Of a stretch of DNA of 64,000 bases, positions 53,726-62,842 are shown in pieces. The first letter of the stretch is position 1; each line of letters begins with the position of its first letter. A program made the translations under genes and the position numbers. Source of the stretch: Candidatus Melainabacteria bacterium. Its GTDB lineage: Bacteria > Cyanobacteriota > Vampirovibrionia > Obscuribacterales > Obscuribacteraceae. The stretch lies in assembly GCA_003963305.1 (NCBI GenBank), contig RXJR01000008.1, positions 172,361 to 236,360 of the forward strand, written 5' to 3'. The notes beneath the pieces were generated by a model that was given only the letters and a program-made list of their open reading frames with translations, was not told the origin of the DNA and ran no database searches.

Positions 53726-54328
53726 TTACTTGCCGGTGAGCCGATATTCGAAGTTTTCGCTGTCCCAGGTGTAGTCTGCGCCGATCGGCTGATACAAAAC
53801 TGTCTTCAGGGGCGGGCACTTATCGACGCAATCAAATAATTGAAAAGCGTGAAAGTTGCTGAAGTCTCGCATGAAGTGCCGATCTTCGTCGCCTTTTAGA
53901 ATCAGCCAGCCGCTGTAGATTTCTTCTGCCGGCGGAATGCGCATGACGCGACCCGGCCACGAATTTTCTTCAAACATGTGACTGCTCACCATGGCATATT
54001 TTTGATCGTCGAACCAGCGATAGTCGCCTTCGTCGATGAAAACTTCAGATACGTTGTCGGCTGAGAATTCTACGCGAAACCCTTCGTTGAGATTGGCTAT
54101 GCCGGGTGGTGTCTCCAGAAGCACGCCGATGTAGCGTCCATCGCCGCGCACAAGTTCAACGCGCACCCATATTCGAGTCGCTTCTGCTCCACTGGCTGGT
54201 GCCGGCAAAAATCCCACCCGCACTGCTTCACCCTGTACCAGATTCAACCGCTGTTCCAGACGTGGGATCGTCATCGTGCGATAGTTGGGTCGGTAGATCG
54301 TTTCAATGTTTTCTAGTACGTAAGACAT
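53726..54328 (-). CDS. DUF2185/Imm33-like protein
   Basis: 200 aa. The second half resembles DUF2185, a family grouped with immunity proteins of polymorphic toxins: YAMVSSHMFEENSWPGRV, then EIYSGWLILKGDEDRHFM and the PIGADYTW ending. The first half (RIWVRVELVRGDGRYIGVLL) looks like a separate beta-rich region with the phrase GVLLETPPGIANLNEGF. It lies 72 bp downstream of the PP2C gene on the same strand and probably belongs to the VWA-PP2C operon. No toxin gene is adjacent. Confidence 0.55.
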   Translation of the reverse strand: MSYVLENIETIYRPNYRTMTIPRLEQRLNLVQGEAVRVGFLPAPASGAEATRIWVRVELVRGDGRYIGVLLETPPGIANLNEGFRVEFSADNVSEVFIDEGDYRWFDDQKYAMVSSHMFEENSWPGRVMRIPPAEEIYSGWLILKGDEDRHFMRDFSNFHAFQLFDCVDKCPPLKTVLYQPIGADYTWDSENFEYRLTGK

Positions 54329-54400
54329 TTGCGAAACCCGATCTGAACTTTAGCCTGCACAGTATATTCAACTGCCATGCAGTTTCCAACTCTTTGCAGA

Positions 54401-55114
54401 CTAGTTAATTTCCACTTTCATGATCGTTATGTCATCGTTGTGCATCCTCGGGCGCCCGTCGTCTCCTGGCAGTGCCCGTTGCTCAGCTGCCAGCTTTGAT
54501 AACTGCTCGTTGTTTTCAAGCGAGAGAAGATCTGTCACACCGTTTTCAAAGTCATGCAAGAGCCATCGAGCTATGGCGTCGGTGAGAAGCAAGAATTTAT
54601 CACCATTTTGCCAGTCGCCCGTTAATCGAATCGTTTCAATTTCGGTGCTCGCTGCTTCGATGCTGCAAGTGAGAGAAGGCCGGTTGTTGAATTCTTCTGC
54701 GCTTTTGAGTGGAAAAGACAGCAGCAGTTTTTCTTCTCTTACGTGGAACAGACAACTGTCTCCTACCGCTTCGCAAATCCATGATTGATCTGAGTTTAAC
54801 GACAATCCAACCAGTGCTGCAAATGCGCCTGCCTGCGCTTTTTCTTCCACATACCAGGGCTGGTCCGAAGAGGGGATTTTTTCCTGCCACTTTTTTCGGC
54901 TCTCGCTCAACGATTCTTTCTCGACAAAGCCCTGCACCAGAAGATCTGCCCAGAGTCCTGAGAAACTGGTTTCGGTAGCACCATCTGCGACGGCACAACG
55001 AAACTCGTCCTCTTCTGTGACTTCGATCAAGCCGGTCGGATGCGCTGCATCTTCGTATTCACCAGGTGCGTTGCCATGCTTTTGCAGCCATAAAGTTGTG
55101 CATTTGACGTGCAT
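54401..55114 (-). CDS. PP2C-like protein phosphatase (YegK-like)
   Basis: 237 aa. Metal-dependent PP2C features: GNAPGEYEDAAHP at the N-terminus, CAVADGATETSFSG with the metal-binding Asp-Gly, AVGDSCLFHV, FLLLTDAIARWLL and the C-terminal NDDITIMKVEI. It removes phosphate from Ser/Thr. It lies 12 bp downstream of the VWA gene, so they are co-translated, and the partner kinase is divergent at 56155. This makes a VWA/PP2C/kinase set like E. coli YegL/YegK/YegI. Confidence 0.8.
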   Translation of the reverse strand: MHVKCTTLWLQKHGNAPGEYEDAAHPTGLIEVTEEDEFRCAVADGATETSFSGLWADLLVQGFVEKESLSESRKKWQEKIPSSDQPWYVEEKAQAGAFAALVGLSLNSDQSWICEAVGDSCLFHVREEKLLLSFPLKSAEEFNNRPSLTCSIEAASTEIETIRLTGDWQNGDKFLLLTDAIARWLLHDFENGVTDLLSLENNEQLSKLAAEQRALPGDDGRPRMHNDDITIMKVEIN

Positions 55115-55126
55115 AAGTTAAGTGGT

Positions 55127-55969
55127 CTAACGCAGGTTGCTCGGTCGAGTGCCGATGTCGAGGAAGCGAATCACTGAGACCAGATCTGCGTTGAAGACGA
55201 AGCCACGAGTGTTGAAAGAAACATCGATACCTTCGTTGCCGATGATTCTGCGCATGTACTCGGGCAGGTGGCTCGACATGTTGAACAGTAACTTGGCGTG
55301 ATCGTCGGGCAAATTTGCGTCAGTGTCTGGAAATTCGACCGGAGCATGGTTTGATGAGGAAATGTGCAAGTTGAAGAGCAGCACTTCGCCGTCTGTACTG
55401 GTCAGAGACATCAAGTCTGAAGCCAGCTGATAGGGATCTCCGTCTGTTGATTCGCCGTCTGAAATATTGATGACGATAGGCGGAAAGCAGTTGGGATGCG
55501 TAGTCAGCCACTTTACGAGAATATTGGTGCCTTTGTTGAGCGCTTCGCACATGGGCGTGCCGCCCTCAGCAAGTGGGTCGAACCAGATCGGAAATTTTAC
55601 CGATTGCTCGATAATGCCACCCATACCGTCTTCCATTTTCTTGCTGCGTTGTTCGACTCGTGCCGGATTGTTTCCGATTTCGCTGATTGGTACCAATTCC
55701 CGACCGTTGAGCGCACCGCTGAAAGCCGGAGCTACTCCTTTGCCGCCATATCCGATTACCCCTACGTAGTAGTAATCGCGAATGCCTTCCGATTTGGCGC
55801 ATTTGATGACCAGGTTTTGCAACAAACGATTGATTGCGTCGGCAACGCCATTAGCCTTGTTTTTGTTTGTCGCGGAGGCACCGAATGGATCTCGCATGGA
55901 CCCGGACTGGTCGATTAGAAAGAGGAAGCAAGAAGGATTTGATCTGCTTATTTCCGCAACGTATGGCAT
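55127..55969 (-). CDS. VWA-domain protein (TerY/YegL-like)
   Basis: 280 aa from the ATG at 55969. The MIDAS metal site is intact: FLIDQSGSM near the N-terminus, the Thr of EGGTPMCEAL and the Asp of NISDGESTDGD. VWA proteins of this type are cytoplasmic assembly factors. In TerY-P triads they act with a PP2C phosphatase and an unusual kinase, as found here (PP2C 12 bp downstream, kinase divergent 186 bp away). Its substrate or complex is unknown. Confidence 0.82.
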   Translation of the reverse strand: MPYVAEISRSNPSCFLFLIDQSGSMRDPFGASATNKNKANGVADAINRLLQNLVIKCAKSEGIRDYYYVGVIGYGGKGVAPAFSGALNGRELVPISEIGNNPARVEQRSKKMEDGMGGIIEQSVKFPIWFDPLAEGGTPMCEALNKGTNILVKWLTTHPNCFPPIVINISDGESTDGDPYQLASDLMSLTSTDGEVLLFNLHISSSNHAPVEFPDTDANLPDDHAKLLFNMSSHLPEYMRRIIGNEGIDVSFNTRGFVFNADLVSVIRFLDIGTRPSNLR

Positions 55970-56154
55970 ACTTTTTTCGCTCTGGTAAGTCGAGTTACAA
56001 GCCTGTGCAGTTTGGTCAGCTTGCTCTCGAGGATGAACTGAATCATTATCGTACATTGCATGATGAAACTTGTTTACTTGACAAGCCGCCTGTCTTCAAA
56101 CCTGATTCTTGCCCCTTCGCCTGAAGCAAAGACGTTTTTGCGAGTCTGCACAAA

Positions 56155-58086
56155 ATGACAACCTGGCCAACGCCACAAGACTATAACGAAGCTATTCAGA
56201 TGCCGGCGTTTAGTTTTGCTGACGAAGAGCTGCGCATCGGTCAGCCTGATTTAAGTCCGCTCGGATTGCCAAGACCGATTTCCGGCGCTTTTGCCAGTGT
56301 CTACCGGGTGCGCAGCCATTCTCGCGATCTGGCAGTGCGGTGCTTTTTGCGCGATGTCTCAGATCAACATCAGCGCTATCAGACTCTGAGCCGGTATCTG
56401 CCCGTGGGCGGGAGCCACTATACAGCCGGCTTTCAGTACATCCCTCAGGGAATTAAATTGTCGTCTGGTTGGTTTCCCATTCTCAAAATGGAATGGTTGG
56501 AAGGAAAGAGTCTCGATCAATTTGTTGCTGAGTATTTGAACAATCCCAATACCATGCAGCTTCTGGCGGAACGATTCAAGCAACTTGTGACCACGCTCAA
56601 TCGCAAAGGCATAGCGCATGGCGATTTGCAGCATGGAAACATTATTGTCGTGCCGACCGGCATCAAAATCGTTGATTACGACGGAATGTACGTTCCCGAC
56701 TTCAAAGGACGAGCTGCCACTGAACTGGGACATCCGAATTATCAGCATCCACTCAGATCAGCCGAACATTTCGGTGATTATCTGGATAATTTTTCTGCCT
56801 GGGTAATTTATTGCTCCATCCTCATGCTTTCAATCGATAAAGGACTCTGGAAGCAGCTGGTTGGTGGTGATGAGTGTTTACTTTTCAGGCAAGCTGATTT
56901 TGCCAACCCCTATCGTTCTTATGCATTTTCTGTGCTCGAACATCACGAAAACAGGCAAATTCAGCAGATGACCCGTGTTCTGCGCAGTTTGCTTCAGTGC
57001 AAGCCTGAGGCAGTGCCATTGCTTACGGCCGAGGTGCAAGCGATCGCAGACATGCCCAACTTGCCTGATCCCAGTTCATTGCTATCGACTCGGATAATGT
57101 CCGCGGAGTGGACCGATTCTGAGTCGCCTGAGCGCGCTCGCAACATCTGGCCTAAACCGGAGTATTTCGAGCAAGCAGTTAAGACACCGAATATGGTGTT
57201 TAAAGACCGAGAGTTGAGGCGCGCGACTAATACGTTCGAGCATGCTACAGGGAAGTTCGGAACGGTTTTCCATCTGAAAGGGCAACGACAAATTGCTGTC
57301 AAATGTTTCCTGCGCGATGTGCCTGACCGGGAGATTCGCTACTTCGAGTTGAAGAAGGCTAATCTGGGTGACGCCAAGCCTTACTTTGTAGACTTTGATT
57401 ATCAGCGCGAAGGCATCACTGATGGAAAAGGTCACTGGTTCCCAATTCTCAAAATGGATTGGCTGACTGGTCCGACTCTTGATGTTTGGGTGTTGGAGAA
57501 GTTGAAACAGGGTGACAAAACTGCGCCCGATGCTCTGCTCTTTAAGTTCAGAACGATGATGAGGGCTCTCTTTCAGAGTGGTATCGCTCTTGGTGACTTG
57601 AACGCAAAGAATATCATCGTTACTCAGGCTGGTTTAAAACTGGTCGATTACGATAATGTCTATGTTCCGGCTCTGGCAAACATTCACAGCAGTGAGTTCG
57701 GTGACCCGCTTTACCAGCATCCGGCGCGCAACTTGCGTCACTTCGGACCCTACATCGATAACTATCCAGCCTGGGTGATCGACAATGCTCTTACGTTCCT
57801 TGCCTGCTATCCCGACTCCTTCCACTGGGGATGGGATTATATTGTCGAGCTGGTCCGTGATGATCAGTTGTTGTACTACACTCAGGTGACTAATCAACTG
57901 GTGGAACCTGTACTTGTTTTCAATATCACGGCAGATGTGAAAAGGCGGGCCAAGCTGATGCACATGTTGATGCAATTTCCGCTTGAACAGGTGCCGCCTA
58001 TAGTCGACGACTTCGGCTCTAACTTGCTTAAGCGAGAAGCACTGATGCAATCTATCAACCGTGTGCTGGGCAAGTATTCGCCATGA
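56155..58086 (+). CDS. Tandem YegI-like protein kinase (two kinase-like domains)
   Basis: 643 aa with two copies of an atypical kinase domain (about residues 1-310 and 325-640), each starting WPxPxxYxxA. In copy 1 the ATP-site Lys is Arg (LAVRCFLRD) but the catalytic HGDLQHGN and VDYDGMYVP are intact. In copy 2 the Lys is kept (IAVKCFLRD) but His of H-G-D is Leu (ALGDLNAKN) and VDYDNVYVP has Asn for Gly. The VDYD form replaces DFG throughout this family. Two complementary impaired copies suggest cooperation or a kinase/pseudokinase pair. Divergent from the VWA-PP2C-DUF2185 operon. Confidence 0.78.
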   Translation: MTTWPTPQDYNEAIQMPAFSFADEELRIGQPDLSPLGLPRPISGAFASVYRVRSHSRDLAVRCFLRDVSDQHQRYQTLSRYLPVGGSHYTAGFQYIPQGIKLSSGWFPILKMEWLEGKSLDQFVAEYLNNPNTMQLLAERFKQLVTTLNRKGIAHGDLQHGNIIVVPTGIKIVDYDGMYVPDFKGRAATELGHPNYQHPLRSAEHFGDYLDNFSAWVIYCSILMLSIDKGLWKQLVGGDECLLFRQADFANPYRSYAFSVLEHHENRQIQQMTRVLRSLLQCKPEAVPLLTAEVQAIADMPNLPDPSSLLSTRIMSAEWTDSESPERARNIWPKPEYFEQAVKTPNMVFKDRELRRATNTFEHATGKFGTVFHLKGQRQIAVKCFLRDVPDREIRYFELKKANLGDAKPYFVDFDYQREGITDGKGHWFPILKMDWLTGPTLDVWVLEKLKQGDKTAPDALLFKFRTMMRALFQSGIALGDLNAKNIIVTQAGLKLVDYDNVYVPALANIHSSEFGDPLYQHPARNLRHFGPYIDNYPAWVIDNALTFLACYPDSFHWGWDYIVELVRDDQLLYYTQVTNQLVEPVLVFNITADVKRRAKLMHMLMQFPLEQVPPIVDDFGSNLLKREALMQSINRVLGKYSP

Positions 58087-58599
58087 GTTTCAACGTCTTG
58101 CTTAACCTGAAGTTGTAGCTGCATCGCGTCTTTCTGGTCATACCAATTTTTGCTTCTTGGACCAGTCCAAGATCATCGGCACGATGGGTGAAGAGGCAGA
58201 CCAACAAGGAAGAACGCCGGCAGTCCAATCCCAACCCAGCTAATCAGGGTGGTGCTACTTGTGGCATCTCAGGCAGCAGTCGGCGACTCAATATTCTGGG
58301 CGGAAACGGTTGGCCCGGCCTTGCCAATGCTGCCTGAGTGTTACTTTACAAAGCTTATACTGACAACCCTTGTAGGCCCCAGTGGATCGGCGTCATGGTG
58401 GAGACATCTCTTGTCTCCCACAAATCTTCGGCGCATCGCACACAAAGCACCAGCATTTGCATCAGTCGAGCTTATTTACGTGACAGACTCTGTCGCGGCT
58501 CTCGACGCGTGTCTTTCTGTGCGCCGGAATCAGTGATGATGAGAGACTTCCTTCGCTGACAATGACGTTAGCGAACCTAACTCAAGGAAACGAAAAGAT
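58087..58599. other. Structured gene-free region before GC-rich island
   Basis: 513 bp without a gene. It holds the ACTTGT-loop hairpin (58251-58268), overlapping the start of an 11-bp inverted repeat CTCAGGCAGCA 58268-58278 with 58328-58338. A CTCAAGGAAACG ribosome binding site precedes the ATG at 58600. Confidence 0.45.
58251..58268 (+). repeat. ACTTGT-loop hairpin, copy 3
   Basis: A 6-bp stem, GGTGCT with GGCATC (two G-T pairs), and loop ACTTGT, in the leader of the 58.6-60.8 kb island. Confidence 0.5.
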
Positions 58600-59532
58600 A
58601 TGACGAATTCCGCTATCAACACCCGCACCGTTCTCGCTTCTGCCGCCCTCCTGGCTGGCGTCGACACCACCGAACGCTGCGGCGTTGTTCTTCGTCGTAC
58701 CGAGTACACCGTGCCCGGCGCGCCCGCCCTCGTCGGCAATCGTGACCTGCGTCGCGTCGCCTTCGTCGTTCGTCTCGACGGCGGCATCGGCTCGGAACTC
58801 GTGACCATCGACCAGCGGCTCGACGCCATCGCCGCGCTCATCCAGGAAGGCGATCAGGTCTCGGCCATGCTCGTGGACAGCGTCCATGTCGAGTCGACCG
58901 TTCAGCCCATCTTCCCCTGGGCTTTCTCGACCGAGTCGAACCCCGCCGGCCGCGTGCTGCGCCAGGGCGCCTTCCTCAACGACAAGGGCGAGGAGTGCAC
59001 CGCTTCCCTGATTCTCGGCGACAGCGGCTGCGTCATCGCGGTCAACGGTGCGAACGACGACCTCGGCGCCTCCGGCGTCACCGAGCGCGTCGGCGTCATC
59101 CTCAAGCGCACCGTCTACAAGAACGGCGAGCATCGTCCCGCCAGCGCGCCCCTGATCGGCACCAAGGACAAGCAGCGCGTCGCCTTCATGATCCGGCTCG
59201 ACGGCGGCATCGGTTCGGAGCTGGTCACCATCGACCAGACCCTCGACGTCACCTCGGTTCTCCTGAAGGAGGGCGACCAGGTCTCGGTCAAGCTCGTCGA
59301 CAACGTGCACGTCGAGTCCACCGTGCATCCGGTCTTCGACTGGACGCACAGCAGCAAGCCCGTCGGCGGTCGCATCCTGCGTCTGGGCGAATTCCTCGAC
59401 AAGCAGGGCCGCACCAGCATCGCCACGCTCGTGCTCGCCGACGGCAAAGGACGCGGTCTCGTCGTCACCGAAGAGCCCTGCGCCGAAAGCCCGCGCGATC
59501 GCGAAGCCCGTCTGCGCGCCGCGCTCGCCTGA
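58600..59532 (+). CDS. Protein with internal duplication, unknown function
   Basis: 310 aa, ATG behind AAGGAAACG. Two about 145-residue repeats: the core RLDGGIGSELVTIDQ occurs identically near residues 58-72 and 204-218, each followed by an EGDQVS and a VHVESTV motif. Each repeat starts with a GVVLRRT/GVILKRT strand. Beta-rich, acidic, no signal peptide, resembling repeated beta-sandwich or stress-protein-like domains, though no family is firmly recognised. The near-identity of the cores points to recent duplication or gene conversion. First gene of its island. Confidence 0.65.
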   Translation: MTNSAINTRTVLASAALLAGVDTTERCGVVLRRTEYTVPGAPALVGNRDLRRVAFVVRLDGGIGSELVTIDQRLDAIAALIQEGDQVSAMLVDSVHVESTVQPIFPWAFSTESNPAGRVLRQGAFLNDKGEECTASLILGDSGCVIAVNGANDDLGASGVTERVGVILKRTVYKNGEHRPASAPLIGTKDKQRVAFMIRLDGGIGSELVTIDQTLDVTSVLLKEGDQVSVKLVDNVHVESTVHPVFDWTHSSKPVGGRILRLGEFLDKQGRTSIATLVLADGKGRGLVVTEEPCAESPRDREARLRAALA

Positions 59533-59735
59533 ATGACTCGCGGGCGGTGGTAAGCCGAAAGGCGCTACCGCCCCGGGTTTCCACCTGGAACTTGATCAAG
59601 CTCCAGGTTTTCCACTTCCTAAAATCGCATCTTGGCGAATCCTTGCTCGGATGTGACAGGAAAAACAATGGAATATGCGAAGCGCCTGAGCAAACACGCA
59701 TATTCCTTCACCTCACTCAGGCAGTAGGATCCAAC
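59533..59735 (+). promoter_or_regulatory. Spacer with GNRA hairpin and near-perfect palindrome
   Basis: GGGCGGT ... ACCGCCC with an inner GCC-GAAA-GGC cap (about 59542-59574), then a 26-bp near-palindrome at 59583-59608 (ACCTGGA x CTTG AT CAAG x TCCAGGT). AGGATC precedes the next ATG. Confidence 0.6.
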
Positions 59736-60779
59736 ATGTACATTCTCGAAATCATCAATGCGTCTACCCTCCCCTTCGCCATCAAGGCTCGTCTGTGCAA
59801 TCTCGTGGAGCAGGCTGAAGCTGCGTTGAGCGAAGACGAAGCCGCCGTCAAAGTACTCTTCGAATCGAAGCGCGGCATGAACGAACGCCAGTACGCTGAG
59901 CGCCTGAGCAAATCGCAACCTGGCGCTCAGCGCGACGAGCTGATCACGATACAGGTCTCCTGGCGCAATCAGTTCGCTAACTCGGTCTACCGTGCCCAGG
60001 CGGCCCGTCGCCGCATGCAAGACCTGGGCAAAGCGCTGCACGTGCAGACTGTAGAGCTTGATATCAGCGACCCGACGGCGAAAACCGTTGCCATCGCCCT
60101 GCGGTCGCTGATCGGTCGTTGCACCGTTGGTGGTGGCGATACGCCGAACGCAATCGCGCAAAATCTCAAGACCGTCGCCGATGTAAGTCAGGAGACAATC
60201 GAAGACGCGGTGCGCGAGATCTTCTTGCAGAAGAAGGCTGGGCGCGGCAAATACCACAGCATCAACTTCAGCTCGCAGCCGATCATGGTCACCGATGCTG
60301 ACTCCGCCGAGCTGCGTGCCCTTTGGCATGCCAATCAGGCGGCGGAAAAGCTCTTCTACCAGGTGCGTGCAAACTTCGACGAGTTCTACTCGGCGCAGTC
60401 GAAAATGAACGTGCCTCAGTTCGTGGCGCGTCTGGAAGATGCGCAGAAAGCGCGTGATACAGTCAAATTCAACCAGATTGTTCGCGAGCGCAATGCCGCC
60501 GAGGCCGAATTCTACGTTGCTGCAAATCATCTGGTTGCGGTGATCATGGCTTACCAGTCCAAAATCGACGACTTCGCGGCGGTGATCAAAACCGCTGCCA
60601 GCACGGTCGACGGTGCGCCGCGCGGCAATAAACAACTTTCCGTTGCCAGTGCCTGCATCGGTGCCTGGCATTGGTTGCACGAGATGCAGATGCAGATCGA
60701 CAGCATCTTCCGCCGTCACGATCCGCGTCCCACTCTTAGCCAGATGCAATTCGACGTCGAGGCATATCTGGCCGCCTGA
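59736..60779 (+). CDS. Helical protein of unknown function
   Basis: 347 aa from the ATG at 59736; the longer open frame that starts inside the previous gene is rejected because it overlaps it. All-helical: an N-terminal three-helix region (about residues 10-115), a short linker with GRCTVGGGD, and a C-terminal long-helix bundle (about 205-310). Cys only at two positions, no membrane segment, no catalytic signature. GC-rich class. It is followed by a strong hairpin terminator. No family recognised. Confidence 0.6.
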   Translation: MYILEIINASTLPFAIKARLCNLVEQAEAALSEDEAAVKVLFESKRGMNERQYAERLSKSQPGAQRDELITIQVSWRNQFANSVYRAQAARRRMQDLGKALHVQTVELDISDPTAKTVAIALRSLIGRCTVGGGDTPNAIAQNLKTVADVSQETIEDAVREIFLQKKAGRGKYHSINFSSQPIMVTDADSAELRALWHANQAAEKLFYQVRANFDEFYSAQSKMNVPQFVARLEDAQKARDTVKFNQIVRERNAAEAEFYVAANHLVAVIMAYQSKIDDFAAVIKTAASTVDGAPRGNKQLSVASACIGAWHWLHEMQMQIDSIFRRHDPRPTLSQMQFDVEAYLAA

Positions 60780-60834
60780 TTCTCTCTTAGAGACGCTTGC
60801 GGCGAAACTTTGAATCGTCGACATTTCTCTGGAG

Positions 60835-60885
60835 GAAGGAAAGAACGGGCAGCCGTTCTTTCCTTCTTTTGGCTAAAAAAAATTT
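60835..60885 (+). terminator. Probable intrinsic terminator, 14-bp stem
   Basis: GAAGGAAAGAACGG at 60835-60848 pairs perfectly with 60853-60866 around a GCAG loop and is followed by TTTT. On the other strand the A run at 60874-60881 gives a T tract too, so it may be bidirectional, serving the convergent methyltransferase gene. Confidence 0.75.
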
Positions 60886-60982
60886 GCCCCGATGGCACCG
60901 CCGGTAGTATCATTGCCGGTGCGCTTGCTCCTCGAATCAGACTTCACAACGGTATTGTGAGCATCTGGTTTGTCGGTATCGC

Positions 60983-61756
60983 TTACTTAGACGACTGACC
61001 AACATAGACAGACGTTTCGTAAATCAGCGATACTGAGCCGTTCTCTTGAAACTCAACGAAGAGTTGCTTGAGCTTTTCGGTGAATTGTTCTGCGCTGGTT
61101 TTGTCTTTTGGTGCATATGAGGCGGAAAATGCTCGACCGATCAGTCCGTCCATATCGACTACTTGCTTGTTTCCATAATGCTTCAGTTCCTGATTGTGGA
61201 ATAATTGCGAGTCGAGAAGTGCTTGTCCGGCCGCTCCGCGTGGCACTTCGACTGACTTCGTCTCAGGCAGTTCTCGCAGCAGGTCGCCATAGCGCTTCGT
61301 AAATTGATCGTGTTCGTCGCGTTCATTCCACATCAATACTGCCCAGCCGCCGGGTTTTAAAATGCGTCTGAATTCGTTAAGAGCTGTGTTGGCATCGAAC
61401 CAGTGGAAAGCTTGAGCGCAAAGAACAGCATCTGCGACACTATCCAACAGTGTCGTATCTTCGGCTGTGCCTTTGAGATAGCTGACATTTTCTACGTCTA
61501 AACTCTGGTTTTCTGCCTGTGTGCGCATATCATCGTTGGGTTCGATACCGATCACTGTCGGTCCCTGTGCTGCGATCAGGCGGGAAGATATTCCCGTTCC
61601 CGAGCCGATATCAATGAGCGTGCTTTCGGCGGTCAGTCGACACCGTTCGACAATGAACACAATAGCTTGAGTGGGATAGCTTGGACGGCTCTTCGCGTAA
61701 ACTTCCGCTAGCCCCGAGAAACGCTCGGTGGGTTTGTGTTTTGATAATTCAGTCAT
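60983..61756 (-). CDS. Class I SAM-dependent methyltransferase
   Basis: 257 aa from the ATG at 61756. Motif I STLIDIGSGTGISSRLIA binds SAM; VIGIEPNDDMR supplies the acidic ribose contact; ADAVLCAQAFHWFD and LKPGGWAVLMWNE are the next motifs. HWFD and the WNE phrase are typical of the UbiE/trans-aconitate methyltransferase-like small-molecule group. Substrate unknown. Class A composition, monocistronic. Confidence 0.82.
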   Translation of the reverse strand: MTELSKHKPTERFSGLAEVYAKSRPSYPTQAIVFIVERCRLTAESTLIDIGSGTGISSRLIAAQGPTVIGIEPNDDMRTQAENQSLDVENVSYLKGTAEDTTLLDSVADAVLCAQAFHWFDANTALNEFRRILKPGGWAVLMWNERDEHDQFTKRYGDLLRELPETKSVEVPRGAAGQALLDSQLFHNQELKHYGNKQVVDMDGLIGRAFSASYAPKDKTSAEQFTEKLKQLFVEFQENGSVSLIYETSVYVGQSSK

Positions 61757-62175
61757 GATGGAATTTTCGCACAAACGACTTCTTGACATCGCGATAGCTA
61801 GCGCAATTTATCTTCGATTGTGCGCAAATGTAAAGAGTTATATGTCGGGCCCGAAATAGGTTTTACGTCGTGCGCGCGCGTAATTTGTAGGTACATCGTT
61901 CTCTCCCCACCTCTCTAGCTGACTTCGCCAACAATTTAGCAGCAGCACAGCTTCTCTCTGAGTTTCCCGACGCGTCAGTGTCAGGTGTTCAGAGCTTCGC
62001 TGCTGCAAAAATTGCTGGCAAAAGGTAGGCAAGGGGAGTGGTTGAGGCGGTGTACAAGCGCGAGTGGGTGCCGTTGACATTGCAGGCCCCGCTCAATTTA
62101 CCCGAACTGCACCGACTTTCGCGGCAAGCCGCTCGGTAGGTTCGGGCCCATCGACACTGCATGGAGGTAATCCAA
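61757..62175. other. Gene-free divergent region
   Basis: 419 bp with no gene. Composition changes to GC-rich near 62090. GGAGGT just before 62176 is the strongest ribosome binding site in the window. Confidence 0.4.
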
Positions 62176-62544
62176 ATGCGTAAGACTCTCACCGCAATCG
62201 CCCTTCTGTCGCTCCTCGTCCTGGGTGGCTGCGCCACTCCGCTGGGGCAGCAGTACGGAGCGATGGGCGCCGCGGGTGGTGCCATCGTCGGCGGCCTGGT
62301 CACTGGTGACATCCGTGGCGTCGCTGCCGGAGCCGTCATCGGCGGACTCGGCGCCGGCGCTGTCGGCGACCAGCAGGCCTTCGAGAATCAGCGCCGGCAG
62401 CAGTACGGCCAGTCCTATCCCCGTCGTGGTTATCAGGACTATGGCTACCAGGGTGGCGGCTACGTCCGTCCCTGCCAGCAGATGCGCCAGCCGGTCTACG
62501 ACCCGTACGGCAACTACGTCGGCTTCCAGGTCGTCTGCCGCTGA
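62176..62544 (+). CDS. Glycine-zipper outer-membrane lipoprotein
   Basis: 122 aa from the ATG at 62176, set by GGAGGT 6-11 nt upstream. A type II signal peptide ends at the lipobox LLVLGGC, so the mature N-terminal Cys is lipidated. A glycine-zipper region follows (GAAGGAIVGGLVTGD, GVAAGAVIGGLGAGAVG), as in Rickettsia 17-kDa/OsmB-like lipoproteins, then a Tyr/Gln/Arg-rich tail with two Cys. It probably inserts into or associates with the outer membrane, which argues for a Gram-negative envelope. Confidence 0.8.
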   Translation: MRKTLTAIALLSLLVLGGCATPLGQQYGAMGAAGGAIVGGLVTGDIRGVAAGAVIGGLGAGAVGDQQAFENQRRQQYGQSYPRRGYQDYGYQGGGYVRPCQQMRQPVYDPYGNYVGFQVVCR

Positions 62545-62842
62545 CCCGCGCCACTGCAGGCAAATTGCGTCTGCAGTCGTGAACAGTCTCGTCTTCTAAG
62601 TCCGGTAGGGCCAAAGCTCTTGCCGGACTTCGGTAGTAAGTGGTTTCCGTGCCGTGCGCACAATGTCGAACATCTGAAGGAGGCTGCCATGTAAACCAGG
62701 AGCTTTCGCGACCTCGAATGCATGAGGCATTCGCTGGAGGCGCGGAACAGTGACAAAGATGGAAAAGCGGCGGGCGCAGTTCTATAGCCTCTCGCGAATG
62801 CCATTAGCGTCACTGTTCAACCCCCAGAAGAAAGGCGTCCAC
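62545..62842 (+). promoter_or_regulatory. Structured spacer
   Basis: 298 bp with several hairpins: ACTGCAG/CTGCAGT (about 62552-62576), AGTCCGG/CCGGACT (about 62600-62630) and CGAATGC/GCATTCG flanked by CCTC/GGAGG (about 62712-62740). No gene supported. Confidence 0.45.
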
